Source: Heterotrichella gracilis
Taxonomy: Eukaryota; Sar; Xanthophyceae; Tribonematales; Xanthonemataceae
DNA length: 64,000 bases
NCBI GenBank assembly: GCA_032358255.1
Contig: JAULBX010012322.1
Coordinates: 1-64,000 of the forward strand
Direction of reading: 5' to 3'
Part shown: in pieces, positions 11,025 through 23,120 of the stretch
Layout of the letters: every line of letters begins with the position of its first letter
How positions within the stretch are numbered: position 1 is the first letter of the stretch
Position numbers and translations under genes: made by a program
The notes under the pieces: generated by a model
Databases searched by the model: none
The model's input: only the letters and a program-made list of their open reading frames with translations
What the model was told of the DNA's origin: nothing

Positions 11025-13360
11025 AACAGGGATGCATGGAGCCGAATAGAGCACACACGAAGAGCCGCAGCGATACTTGTCAGAGTACATCATGAGGGGC
11101 AGTGTCATTGGCATATTGGCCTATACTTGGCTTGTGTTGCATTTGATTTGACAGCTCTAGCAGTCAACTCTGGCATGTTTCTGGCAAATGCATGACGCAA
11201 ACAATTTGCAATAATTTGCGCAAGTGGCAATTTGCAACCCCATTCCTTGCACAGGTTGGACCTGACCAAGGGGATGAGCTTTGGGAAAAAGAGGAAGGGG
11301 TGAAAATGGGACGGAGGCCAAGGGGTAAATGGCTCCAAATGGAAGGGGTCCAAGCTGGTCAGGGTAAGGGGCTGTGGATGGCTTGGTTTTTGAGGGCAGC
11401 ATGCGCAACCACCAATGCAGCAAATGACTTGACAACGCGCAATGTGATCCTGGGTGAAAATCCAACTCATTGAATTTTAACTGTTATGACTTGTGGTGCT
11501 GCGAGTGCTCCTTGGTACAGGTGCCCTTTCAAGGTGCTCTTGAGGAACTGATGTACCAGGGATTTACAGTTTTGTTGAAATTGAATCGCCAAGCTGAGTG
11601 CCAAACGGTCTTTCGTGGTGACCAATATCATGATGCACACATGGTGTCAAATCAACACACGGTAAAAAAGAAATATCAAACCTATTACACAGCCAAAGAA
11701 CAAGCTGCCTCTGTTTACATACTTCCTGTTCAATAAAGTTGTGAATGTTCTGGCAACACATAGAGCAAAGTGGATGGACCGGAAGTTCAGGCACTTGCTA
11801 GGCCATTATGGGCGACGGCGGGCTGACTGTGTGAGCAATGCGAGTCCTAGCCAGCAGCTTTGTAACAGCAACTTGTGCACTCCTGAGCAAATAGTTCCAA
11901 ATGTTCCACACTACCCCTGACAGTCATTGTGAGCACTTTTATCTACCACAGGGAAGTGCGAGCCCGCAGCGCTAATCACCAGCTGAGCATGACCTAGCCT
12001 AGGAACCAGTCGTGCATACCGCACGCCATAGGAACAAAAACAGGGGCAAAAACACCCCTATCCATGCAAACATGCCCTGGCCCTACTCTCTGGTCAGGTG
12101 GATATGCATTGCCTTCAAATCCTGGCAGGGCGGCAGGTGGATGCGAACTGCCTTCACAGCCTGGCAGGATTGGAAGGCCATGCGAATCCACCTGACCAAC
12201 AAGTAGGGCCAGGGCAGTGCAAGCTATCGCCCAGCTCGGGAAACCTCCTCTTGACCTCACAGCAAAGACCGTTCTGCAGCTCAAACTCCACCAAGCCCAG
12301 GTTGCAGTCGGTGGTGCCATCATGGGGACTGCCATGGTGCCATGGTGCTGCCAAGGTGCATGGTGCTGCCGCCAGTATTCTCCTTCACCTCCTTCACGGA
12401 TTTGGTGGCAATTCTGGTAGCACCATATTCAGAGCCCAAACGTCGTCACTCATGTGGTGATAGATGGGATGTAGTTATCAGCTGAGTGAAATTCTTGGCA
12501 TTGACAACAAGCAAGCAACGGTCAGGTACGGACACTGTACGTCGGCAAAAGCCTGGTGACTCCCCAAGCACAACCAAGTGTGTTAGTGCACTGTTGCAGG
12601 GTCCCGGGCCTGCAGCGAGTGCGCACCGGGAGGACCGTTGACCTCAGGAGCTTAGGTCGACACAACCCTTGGGTGGTGCAAAGGCGTTCCGAGCTTGTCG
12701 TGGCCGCCCACTTCAGGGCAAACGATGTAACGCAAGAGGATGTGATATGTCTTCAGGACCAACAGGGCGGTGCTCTGCGGTGCACTTAACTAAGAGATCC
12801 GTTTCACAAAGACCTGGGACTATGCATGCATTGGTGCATGCATTCACCAAACTATGCATGCACGCTCTTGAAGCACCAGACGCGCGGCTGTAAACCAAAA
12901 ATAACACGTACAAGCGCAGCTTCAAAGTCGTGGGTTATACCAGTGCAAATTTTGAGCTGGAGCAGAACACGGGTCGGCTATAGCCTCGTTGGCTATGACC
13001 ATTAGGGAAGGCCGAAGTGCAACCTCTGAACAGGCCAAGCCGACGGGAGAAGGCTTGCAGAGCTGGGTCCAGGTTCAAGCTGCTAGCGCAGTGTGGTAAG
13101 AGGTTGGTTTTCCTTGGAATGGAGTAGTGGAGTCCGTGCTTCAACGTACTGGCCAAGATGCATGCATGTTGCCTCCTCCCCGTGTGGCGCCCCCTTCCCG
13201 TTTGCTCCCCCCTGATGCCTTTTGTGCACGCTCCTGTCTACGCATGCCTTTTGGCCACGTTACAGACTGTAGACTTGGTACGACAGTCGCACAGCGGCGG
13301 AGGAGCTCGAGCTTGCATGCATAACCCCGTAGTTTTCTGTACCAGTGGGTAGTGGCAACG
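11025..13360. other. Intergenic region between HCAR and kinase genes
   Basis: 2.3 kb with no supported gene on either strand. It contains the inverted repeat at 12071-12220. The kinase promoter should lie just upstream of 13361. Confidence 0.5.
12071..12220. repeat. Imperfect inverted repeat with internal direct repeat
   Basis: Left arm 12071-12128 and right arm 12160-12220 are complementary with few mismatches (shared blocks GCCCTGGCCCTACT, GGTCAGGTGGAT, GCCTTC, AATCCTG). A 33-base direct repeat, GGTGGAT...CTGGCAGG, occurs at 12097 and 12135. Possible small non-autonomous element or small-RNA precursor. Confidence 0.65.
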
Positions 13361-16300
13361 ATGGCGCCCAAGGCCAGCAAGCGCAATATTGCAGCACCAG
13401 CAGCAACAACAGACGAGGTGGTCGTGAAGGTTCCGCGGTATGGAGAGGAGATCTGTTTTGACCTCGTTGACGCTGACTTTGCCTATGTTTTTGAGAGCTT
13501 GGAAGCGACATATGGAAACGGAATGCTGGTGGATGAAGTCAGTAAGATATATTTTAAGAAAGGCAAGCCAGGGAAGCTGCACCAAGGGGTCTATCTCTAC
13601 CGCACAAGGCCTCCTCCAGGTGTGTATCATCTGCTGAACCTCGCTGCTGCACCAGGCCCTGGCAGCCCTGGTGGTTATGGCCTGTATAGTTACCTTTGTT
13701 TTTGAGAAGTTGCACATTCGTTGGTCAATTGAACCTCTCTTGCTGGTTGCCCAACACCACGCCTTGTGCTGGTCAGCCATTCGCGTGGCCACCCACTTTG
13801 CTGTTGACGAGGAACACATACACAGCTGTCTACAAACCCTCCTTTGTGTGTGCTCAAAGTTTGAGCAGCTCACCAGCACCATGCTCCACTCCTCGCCAAC
13901 GTTTCTCCAAGCACTGGTGTGCGCAGGGCAAGATGACTCCAGCAGAAACGAGAGGGCGGAAAGTGAGCTTGAACAACATGCGGCAACGGTGAAGCTGCTG
14001 TCACTTGCACTGGCAGCGGTGCAGTGCAGACTGAGCAGCGTCAGCCAACAGACAAGGGGGGAAGCGGATCTGGGAAAGGTGGGCTGTCAGATATAGTATC
14101 AGTGGCCTGTGTGGTGGTGGCGCTGTGCAAACTGCTTGCTGTCGAGTCTGTGAAATACATCAGGCCTCGCGTGCAGACTTCTTAGATAGCATTGGCTAAG
14201 GGACGTTGCCTTTGTTTGGGCTGCAGGCATATCATGATGCTGCGGAAGTGGAAGAATTTTCAGAACTCCCGGGAGTTGATGATGCTATCATGCGCACAAT
14301 ATGTGATGGTCTCGTGAGTGGTGAGTGGCATATAATGGCTCTTGAAATGGATCAACAGAGTTACGCAGTGCATTTCCTTTTTACACAGCTGCACTGCAGC
14401 TGCAGGCGTGTGTGCTTTGAGGTGTGGGCTGTGTCTTTGTTGTAGGCAGTGCGCAGGCGTCTGCTGTCCTGCGCAACCTCGCTGATGCCGGAGAGGGTGG
14501 TAACCTGAGGGAGGAGCAGCATATGCAGCCGGCAGCGATGAAGCTCCTGGGGGCCATCAATGAAGCAGTTGGGGAGGGTGGTCTTGTGCTCCTGGACACT
14601 CATGCAAAGGACTGTCTGACAAACCCCACTGCAAAGATTGACTGCATTGCTGCTGCCAGCAACCTGCGGTCCTGGTCCCAGGTGGTTGTGCCGTTTGGGT
14701 TCAAGCTCACCGATGCAGAGTGTTGTGCCTTTCTGGGTCAGCTGATTGACCGCCACCGCCACATCGTAGCAAACCAGCCTCACAGGAAGCTTGTCTATGC
14801 TGTGGCCATCACCATGACGAGCGTTGAGGTCTATCGAATGAGCTTGGTTGAGAATGGCTTCCTGAAGGTAATTGTATTCCTTTTGTTTAATTCCTTTTAT
14901 TTTCTTGCAAGCTAACAACAAGCGTTAAAATTTAATTCATTTTATTTTCTTGCATCCCTGAAGGTGGTCAGGAGTGGCTCCCAGCCGCTGGGGATTCATC
15001 CCGGCTCAACGGGTTTGCAGCTGCTGGCACGTGTTCTGGCAGCTGGCAGCAGCCTTTCTACCCTAGGGTATTCTGTGCCGCGCCTGCCAGCTAGCTTCAC
15101 TGTGGGCCAAGTTGAGGTCAGCGGGGCGCAGCTCATTGCAGTAGGAGGGGCGCACGCAGAGGGGCAGAGGGGCAGCTACGTGTTCCAGATTGACTGCACT
15201 GCGGGCGGAACGACTCAGAAGGCTGTGCTGAAGCTCAACCACCTGGAGCACGAGGTACATAGCTGCACAGCATGTCAATCAACCACATACTTTGCCCCAT
15301 CTTGGGAATTCCTTTGTCTTGTTGAAAATGATGTGTATCCAATCATGGGTTGCCAGTCTAGTTTCCTACCTTGTTACATAAAAAGATGGATGTCTTGCTC
15401 GTTTATGGACAAGGACATTGCCTCTCTGCATTAGGGACAACTTTCTTTATGCAAATTGAAATTTATGACACTGTGTTTCCTGCAGGGCACCATCCTGAAG
15501 AAGCTGAAGGGTCTCCCGCACGTTGTGCAGCTGCTTGCAACTGGGAAGCTGACCTTTGACAGCCAACTTTGGCATGCGATAGTCATCACCGTACGGCCAC
15601 AGACTGCAGAGCTCCGATGACCCTGTGCTGGTCGCCATGGTGGTGAAGGATGTGGCCGCTGCAATCCACGAGTGCCTGGAGCTCATGGTGGCGCACTGTG
15701 ACGTGGCCCCAAATAACATCTTTGAGCATGAGGGAAGGGGGATCCTGGGGGACTTCTCTGTTGCCAAGGTGAGCGTGTGCCCTGAATGTGACTGTCAAAT
15801 AATTGTTTGCTTCGCTGAACAGAAGTATAATATTGAATGGCATTTAAAATAAATTGATATTGAATAAATAATTTATTTTGAAGCGTGTTGTTAGCTTATG
15901 TAAATTTGGTGTCCAGCGCATGGCAGCCTGCTGCCCACACACACTGCACTAGTAGGGCATCGTGCCCCTGTATGTGCTACCCAGTGCGTGGGGCGTCATC
16001 AGGCGTCAACGTGCGAGCAGCTTTCAACTCCAACGTGCGAGCAGCTTTTACCTCCAACGTGTGCCAATGGCCAGCAGGCTACCCGTTTAACGTGTGCTAA
16101 TGGCTCAGAAAGCGTGTGCTTGTAAGCAGCTGCCTACCAAACCCTGACCAGCTTTTCGTTTAAAGACCTTCATAGGGTTGCCCTGCATAGGCCTGCCGCA
16201 CGCATGGGGCATAACTTCAAGTACATCTATTCCTGCAGGTTCTGGACAAATACCAGCCGCCCAGACGTACCGGGAAGGTCGATGCCATCACGGGAACTGC

Positions 16301-16667
16301 CAAATATGCTGCAGAGTCTGTCTTGAGGGGGGGGCGGCACACTGAGTCCAGCATGTGTGAGGGGCTGTTCAACACCGTGTTGTCCATCACTACTGACGAC
16401 AGGCACCCTGATGCCTCCTGCTACCACACCAGCGGCAGCAGCAGCCTCGCAATTCTGGCGGATTTGCGGCGAGGGACCATGTTGGACGAGACTCCTCTGG
16501 GCGAGTGGCGCTGTGCAGAAAAGCTTGTGGGTCTGGTGGCTGCTCTGCACCGCCTGATCTGGCCACAAGAGGGGGGTATGTTTGGATACAGGACGGATGT
16601 CACCGTGCGCGAGGTGCAGGAGGTGTGCGAAGCCTTCATCTCCAAAGCTCAGCAGGGGGAGCTCTGA
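13361..16667 (+). CDS. FunK1-like degenerate protein kinase
   Basis: Exons 13361-13619, 13927-14078, 14227-14320, 14446-14867, 14964-15254, 15486-15590, 15610-15768, 16239-16667; 636 aa. The middle (WSQVVVPFGFKL, YAVAITMTSVEVYRMS, STGLQLLARVLAA) and C-terminal part match the fungal-type kinase (FunK1) family, also found in Crinkler-type proteins. The catalytic loop reads HCDVAPNNIF, the HxDxxxxN form with Cys for the usual Arg. The metal-binding motif is DFS instead of DFG, within ILGDFSVAK. An ATP-site Lys may be K in AVLKLNHLEH. Exon 6 cannot be read through in one frame: either a 19-nt intron (15591-15609, GT...AG) is removed or one base is extra. Substrate unknown; activity uncertain. The start is the first ATG after an in-frame GTG. 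Confidence 0.7.
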
Positions 16668-17934
16668 GTCTCATGCAGCGGCGCTAGGTCGATGTGTGCT
16701 GCAGCACGCTCATTAGGGCTTGGGGAATTTTGCCACTGGGGCAGGGCAAAATTGTACTTGTGTAGCTGAGCAGACGTCCCTGCTGTTAAGCAACTGGTTT
16801 GCGATGTGGCATAACAAGGGGGGTTGCATGGGATTGGCAAACATCATACAGCTGCGGTGCTGCTTCATTTTTAGCACTTTGGCCCTGGGTCATGACCCAA
16901 TAAGCTGACTTGTTCCAATGTCTGGAATCTTTGCTGTATATTGAATACAGCAAAGATTCCAGACATTGGAACAAGTCAGCTTATTGGGTCATGACCCAGA
17001 GCAAAAGTGCTAAAAATGAAGCAGCACCGCAGCTGAAGGATGTTTGCCAATCCCATGGCATGTACACAGGTTGAATAGCTTGACGGGTTGATCAAGCTGT
17101 CAGGAGTTTTGCTGAGTTACTCTCAGTGTGGCAATTGTTCAATTATTTCCAGTTTACCACAGGCAATTAGGCAACTTAATTTAGCCCACAGGCGTGCGCA
17201 CTGGGGCCATCACATGCCAAAACGATGTGGAATTTCTGTACAGTCACATCATGTGCATGATGTCCATGGTGGCACAACAGGCTGGCTACGCAAATTAGGG
17301 CCCTTAGGGTACTACCTACTAGGCTAGGGTAGAAATATTATTACTTATGAATGTAACTAAAGTACCAAATGTTCTTGATGATGAGGAAGACCAGCACTGA
17401 ACATTCAATTTGATGGCAGAACTCTCGTGAAGCAGAGAGGAGAGGGACCGTAATGCGACATGCACTTTCCTTCTTCTGCACACCGCATTGCGTAAATAAA
17501 TCCATTCCGTTATTTAAACTAATGAAGAATTAACACTGCCCAATGACAATGGAAAATGATATAATTAAGCCAGTGGGACTTATTCAACAAACTATAAAGG
17601 AATTGTAACTATTTCTGTTGTCGCACCTCACACCTACAAGGGATTTCAGGGTTGAAGCGCCACATTGGACATGTACTGCACAGCACCCTCACTGCCTAGA
17701 TATCCACCCTCAGTCTCCGGATGATCAGTTCACTGAACCAATCTTGCCGTCGGCTGGACCCGGTTTGGTATCATAGGTGACCTGGTTTGGTCGCCAGTAC
17801 CAGAGGCATTGCTGCTGCACCATTGGCTGTAAGCTGCGCCGACTTTCCCTAAACCACATTCATCACCTTGACCTCAACCACCTCTATCAGTTTGCCCTAA
17901 ACCCTAACCCTCAACCACATCCATCACCTTGTCC
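16668..17934. other. Convergent intergenic region, kinase and lipase 3' flanks
   Basis: No gene seen apart from the long hairpin at 16827-17057. The rest is AT-richer DNA. A copy of the lipase terminal-exon edge lies at 17861-17890. Confidence 0.5.
16827..17057. repeat. Long near-perfect inverted repeat (113-bp arms, 5-nt loop)
   Basis: Left arm 16827-16939, loop 16940-16944 (ATTGA), right arm 16945-17057. About five mismatches in 113 pairs, clustered near 16846 and 16880; both ends are CATGGGATTGG or its complement. No long coding frame. A transcript of either strand would form one very long hairpin. Candidates: small-RNA precursor, snap-back duplication, or MITE-like element. Confidence 0.93.
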
Positions 17935-20900
17935 TCAACCACCTCCATCAGTTTTGCCTGACTCTAGTGAGTCCAGGGTCACCACCTCCAAGCCATCGGC
18001 ATCCACAAACGCTTCCCCCTTGTCCTCGTCACCGCCCACAGCCTGCAGGTGAATGCAAGGCGCTATCAGATGGGGTGGGGTGGTGATCAACATGCTAGTG
18101 GGCACGAGCTATAGGGGCGGGGGATCCACGCTAGGGTTTAGGGATTAGAGCAATCGCCTGGGAGCTGGGCTGTCATTGATGAGAAGAGTGCATCATGGTG
18201 GCCATTGAATTACAAAGCTCGCTACAAAGACAAGTGGACATCACACACCGCCAGGCTGGCGACAGGCTGGGCCTTCAATGAGCGCCAGACCAATAATCCC
18301 TACTCTGCCCTCATCACACAGGCCACCACACACCGACACCATGCCTGATGGCATCTTCTCAGTGCGCCTCCTCAGTGTAAATTTGCCCCGCTGCTGACTT
18401 CATCATGAAATGATGGCTTGGAACTGCGTTCCATTTTTTGTTGGTGGTCAATTGCACCCCTCATCCATTGGCGCCACACAGCCTCAAAAAACCCTCCCCA
18501 AAAGCGGCACTAGGCACTCCTCACCTCGCGCCTGAACCCTAAACCCTAAAACACTACCCCTCACCTCGCGCCTGAACGAGTAGGGCTGTGTGCCATTAGC
18601 CAGCCGCTTGGCAGCCGCCGTCTCCGAGGGCAGGATCTTGATCCACTTGTCGTCGCCCCAGTTCTCAAGGATCTGCATGTAGTCCAGCATGGAGTGGTCC
18701 AGGCCCCCCAGGAATAGGCCCCCCCCAAGCAGGTTGAGCACGGGGACCCCAGCCAGGAACCTGCCGATCCACGCGGGCCAGCTGTCCTTCCACGTCCCTG
18801 CAGAATACAGTTGCACTGCAACCACTGCCTAGCGGACAAACACAGCCAGTATTGAAGCTTGCTAAATGCATATTTTTCTATTGCCTGTGGTTTACAGAAC
18901 ATAGCAGGCCATTTTCTAATGAGTTTGGGAACTTGAAGCAAAGCAACTGTGGATTTATAAATATATTCACTCATTCACGCTGTGGTATGCAATGGGACAA
19001 TGATTTGTTTGGTTCCACCAGTCGTGATGGATCATGACCACACAAATTGCAAATCAATCGCCGTAAATCCAATGGCTCTGCTTATACCCCCAGCCAGGCG
19101 CAGCTGCCTGCTCCCTCCCTAGCAAACCCTGAACCCTAAACCCTAAACCCTAACAAACCCACCGTTGTGCCACGCCCTCGTGTACTTGAACAGCTTGTAG
19201 GTAGCTGCAAAGCAAGCCTGGACGTAGAAGATGTTGGGGATCTCGGTCAGGTACTTTGGCTTCTGGGCAGCTGCGTCCATGTAGACCAGGAAGGGCAGGT
19301 GCTGGTAGACCTCAGCCACTGGAGGGGGCACCCGCGGCACGATGTCGCAGCAGTTGACCACACGGATGAACTTGGGGTTGGCGCTCTGCGGCCAAGGATC
19401 ACAGAAGATGTCAGTTCTCTATCAAATCAACCACGCTGGCCTGAAGATGCCGTGCAGTAGCAATATGTGTAGTGGCAGATGTGCAGTTAGTCCAAGCACA
19501 GGATGAAACCAGGGACAACCCAAGAGCCAGTGGTATGATGCCGTAGCAGTTGACCACATAAATGAAGTTGGGGTTGGCGCTCTGCAGCGAGAACGTCATA
19601 TCAGTACCATAGAGGCCTGGTTGGTCTAGGAACATGTTGCAGTATAATAATGGATCACTGTGGACATGCTAACCTGGCTTCGAAGCTGGAAAGCAAATAC
19701 TTACTTACTTACTTACTGTGGCCTTGGTACATACCCTAGTTAGGTTCAAGTACCTGAGAGAATGGTGGGTGATGGATACGTAATGCTTATGGGCCGCCTC
19801 CCTAGCCCCATTTGCCACATCTGAAAGATCCTCAGGGACATTTACAACCATAAAACCTCATAAGGGTTCAAAATCCCAAAGCAGACAAAACCACTTGCCT
19901 CTCGGAAGACGCACACCCCCAGCTTCTGACAGAACAGGCAGTCCCCCACGCGCGGCTGGCCAAAGGTGTATGCCGCCCCCAGCTTGGAGTCGTCATCATG
20001 CGTGTACTGGAGCAGCGCAGCCACAAACATCATGGTCAGGGCGCCTCCCAGGGAGTGGCCGGAGATGTAGAGCTTGGCGGTGGGGTCAACGGCCCACAGG
20101 GCCTCAAGTTCTGCGGGGTGGTTGTTAGGGTTTAAGGGGTGAGGGGATGGCGTGGACGCATGTGGGAGGATGAGAGTGGTGTGTGCATGGCGCGTGGGGT
20201 ATGCATGCAACATTTGGAATAGTATCAACAAATTAATTGCCAATAAATCAGTGAATTCAGTACACTTCAAATGGAAACAAAAGAAAAAGCGCATTATAAT
20301 CCATCAATGATATTGTATTGCAAATGCATGGGTTAAACAAAACAGCATTCCTCTGATTGGTGTGTATATGCGTGTTGTGAGACCGCCTCCAAGCACATAC
20401 ACATTGACCGACCGTGCGCATCCTCACCTTGCATGATGACAGCAAACGGCGACCCCTCCATCCGCTCCCCGGGGTCATCCACCACATCCTCCACCGGGTT
20501 GTCAATGTGCGCGTAGCAGGCCCCGTTGGTGTATGGGTTCAGGTGCAGGTTGAGGCCCAGGGCCAGGCGGAACCCTGGGTGGGTCACCCCCCACTCATCG
20601 CTGAACTCATCGGTGGCCCACACGGAGAGGTCTGGGCAGGGGGGAAAGGGGATGGGGTGTGTGTAGGGGATGGTGCAACGGATGGGGGATGCAAGCTGGA
20701 AATGCTGCTGATGACAAAATGGTACCAAAGAAATGTTTGGACAGGAAAAACCCCCCCTCCCCCCCACCCTAACCCCTTCCACCCCCACCCCACCCCCCCA
20801 AACACCCACACACAGCACCACCTCAAACCAATTGCAGGACCACCCTGACCGATCATGCATCAATTGCATACAGACCCGATCACGCACAGCCGATCACCAG

Positions 20901-22872
20901 TGCCCCGGCACCAATGTTCCAGTAAACATTATCACTCACATGCAAAACATGATCACATGTCCATCGATTGCATGCAAACCCCGATCACACACAGCCGATC
21001 ATCAGTGCCCCCGCACCTGTCTCCCAGTCAGACTTGTCCAGCGCCTCGGTGCCTCTGAAAGCAACGATGATCGACTTGCCAGGCACGTGCATGATGAAGC
21101 AGTCGGTGTCGATGTCCACAAACTTGTCCTCGCTGGCGGTAAAAGTGGCCTCCTCGGCCTCTGGACAGGGGGGGGAAATGGTGGAGTAATGGGCATGTGT
21201 ATTGGGGATGGGGGATCCTCACAATTCTGTTTTGGTGAAGACTGAGCCATGAACCCATATCGTCTACCCACTGTCTGGCACGCAATACAATTTTAAGTAG
21301 AATTCTACCCTTACAGTTGCAAGCACCTTAATTCACACTTACAGTTACTGTTACAAGTATCATCACAAAGGTACCATTAAATGTGCCCCAGATGCCTCAC
21401 CATTTGCTGGCACCGCCACCCGCGTGAAGTTGAAGCCCTTCACCCAGCGAGTGGTGCCCTCAGGGCCTCCCCATTTCTCGACAATGTGCCTGTACACCAC
21501 ACCCCTTGGTGAAACACCTCTAATGTCACGATCATGCCGGCAAATTTGGGCTTTTATTCCATGCGACCATGCACGCTTGACTGTGGATTGTTGTACCCTG
21601 CATATGCTGCTGTGCATTGCACCATATCCACCATTGCATTCCTGCATACGCTGCTGTGCATTGCACCTTATCCACCATACATATGTTCCTGTGCATGGCA
21701 ACTTATCCACCATTGCATTCCTAAAGTGCTTGAAAACAATACTGGCCCCAACCTGGTTGCTGCATGTTTCACCAGGTCCTGAACGAAGTAATGATAATGC
21801 CCCTTGATCCATCCCATGCACCACATCCTTTGCATGCACCCCGTCCCATCCCCATCCAGTTGCGTACCGTGCGTTGTCCATGGTTTCATATGACAGCGTT
21901 GCCACCTTTGCCGCCACCGTGGTGTTGACATGTGACAGGTTGATGTGGTTAGGGAAGGTGGCCACGTCACCCTTGCCAGACTCTAGGGCAAAGGTGTCGG
22001 GGGGCAGGCTGTAGTAGGTGTCCCAGGCCATGTCAAGGTACTGCACCACGGGAAAAGGGGGGATAAAGAAGGGCGTGTTGGAAGGGGGGAGGCGCTAGGA
22101 ATTCTTGCGGAAACAAATGGCGATAGAAATTTGTTCTCCTACGAGGAAGGGGGTATAATTGGAGGAGAGGAGGAGTTAGGAAGTGGGTAGAGCTGGTCAA
22201 CAACCCCAATGGCATGCAGGCATTCGAGCACCTAGTATACTAGCCTGCCATTGGAAGTGGAGTGGAATGGAGCACCCAAATTAGGGTTTAGGGTTTAGGG
22301 CGACCCATGTCAGCGACCCACCTCCTGCCGGGCCGCCTCGCGCTGCACGGTTTTGCTGCTCTTCTTCCCTTGCTCCAGGTCCGCCTCAGCTGCCTCGGCA
22401 TCAAGGTGCTCCTTGCGCTTGGCTGAGGGCAAAGGGGGGGAGGTGAGATGGGAGGCTAAAACCCTAAACCCCAAACCCTAAATATTGGCAGCCTCAGCAA
22501 CAAGGTGTTCCTTGCGCTTGGCTAAGGGCAAAGGGGTGGGTGGGACGAACGTGACAGGACTTGGCGTACAACGTGCACTTCATTGGCAGGGCAAAGCGGT
22601 GTAACGCTGTATGCAACATAGCATATCAATCAGAGCGTTCATTTGGTGCAAACCAATGGCACCACATGTTGCTGTGCACCCCCCTTCCCACCCTTGACAG
22701 GTACCCACTCACCAAAGCACCAGGCGTACATGCTTGAGATGGGTATGACGAAGCACAGGATGAGGCCGAACATCATGCCCTCCGTGCACGACACCCCGCA
22801 CATATGCCACAGCATGGTCAGCGGCCCCGCGCTGGGCACCTTGGGCGAGCTGGTCTTGGGGGGTGGCGCCAT
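17935..22872 (-). CDS. Class 3 lipase, membrane-anchored
   Basis: Exons (minus): 22872-22713, 22422-22322, 22040-21868, 21504-21401, 21160-21017, 20631-20428, 20110-19899, 19385-19163, 18797-18565, 18042-17935; 553 aa, all ten in phase. Family: alpha/beta hydrolases that cleave acylglycerols or polar lipids. Catalytic residues visible: Ser315 in GHSLGG, Asp380 in CCDIVPRVPP, His475 in GGLDHSMLDYM. An FRGTEAL motif supplies the oxyanion region. The N-terminus has one hydrophobic helix (MMFGLILCFVIPISSMYAW), so it is probably anchored to a membrane, followed by a charged Ala/Glu/Lys segment. The intron after exon 7 starts with GC (GAG|GCAAGT), the standard GC-AG form. The last exon encodes an acidic tail ending at 17935. 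Introns hold copies of exons 2, 8 and 9 edges. Substrate not predictable. Confidence 0.92.
18521..18552 (-). repeat. Echo of lipase exon 9 donor edge plus telomere-like units
   Basis: TCACCTCGCGCCTGAAC is repeated from 18561-18577 at 18521-18537 and is followed by CCCTAAACCCTAAAA between the two copies. Confidence 0.85.
19123..19155. repeat. Interstitial telomere-like tract in lipase intron
   Basis: AACCCTGAACCCTAAACCCTAAACCCTAAC, four units, directly beside the donor of lipase exon 8. Confidence 0.85.
19531..19584 (-). repeat. Echo of lipase exon 8 acceptor edge
   Basis: Minus-strand copy with its own CTGCAG acceptor. Encodes SANPNFIYVVNCYGIIP against SANPKFIRVVNCCDIVP in the functional exon; the catalytic Asp is lost. 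Confidence 0.9.
20850..21017 (-). repeat. Tandem duplication at donor of lipase exon 5
   Basis: Intron start (GGTGC[GC]GGGGCACTG, then GATCGGCTGTG) is repeated about 100 bases further in, including the GGTGC donor context. Confidence 0.8.
21590..21725. repeat. Tandem repeat (about 57-nt unit, three copies) in lipase intron
   Basis: Units share GCTGTGCATTGCAC[CT]TATCCACCAT and GCATTCCT; the third is more diverged. Confidence 0.8.
22281..22300. repeat. Interstitial telomere-like tract (TTTAGGG) in lipase intron
   Basis: Three TTAGGG(T) units immediately after the exon 2 donor on the minus strand. Confidence 0.8.
22458..22532 (-). repeat. Echo of lipase exon 2 acceptor edge with telomere-like spacer
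   Basis: 22490-22532 copies the AAGCGCAAGGAGCACCTTG start of exon 2 (minus) with changes; the spacer at 22458-22482 is AAACCCTAAACCCCAAACCC. Confidence 0.85.
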
Positions 22873-23120
22873 GGTGGAGGTGGGGGTGGTGGTGGGTGGT
22901 CAGGGAGGGGAGGGGGTCCTGAACGGGGTGTGAATGCAAGGGTTTGGTGGGGTTTTCCAGTGAGGGGGGTGGCGCTATGGTGGAGGTGGTGGTGATGGTG
23001 GTGGTGGTGTGGGGAGGGGTGTCCAGGGTGGGGAAAGGGCCTGGACGGGGTGGTCAGTGCAAGGGTTTGGTGGGGTGTTGAGTGAGGGGGGGTGGGGTGA
23101 GGAGTGGGCGTCGGGGTGGG
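22855..23120. repeat. G-rich tandem repeat over the lipase start region
   Basis: About 110-nt units, each with GTGAGGGGGGTGGCGC(T/C)ATGGTGGAGGTGG and GCAAGGGTTTGGTGGGG. The first unit contains the lipase start codon; in the second the start-codon equivalent reads ATA on the minus strand. Confidence 0.75.

Noticed and set aside
11470-11736. 88-codon frame between HCAR and kinase
   Set aside because: No homology signal, weak composition, and no partner exons in phase.
13238-13882. 214-codon minus-strand frame
   Set aside because: Lies opposite the kinase first exon, with no family features and no splice-phase partner.
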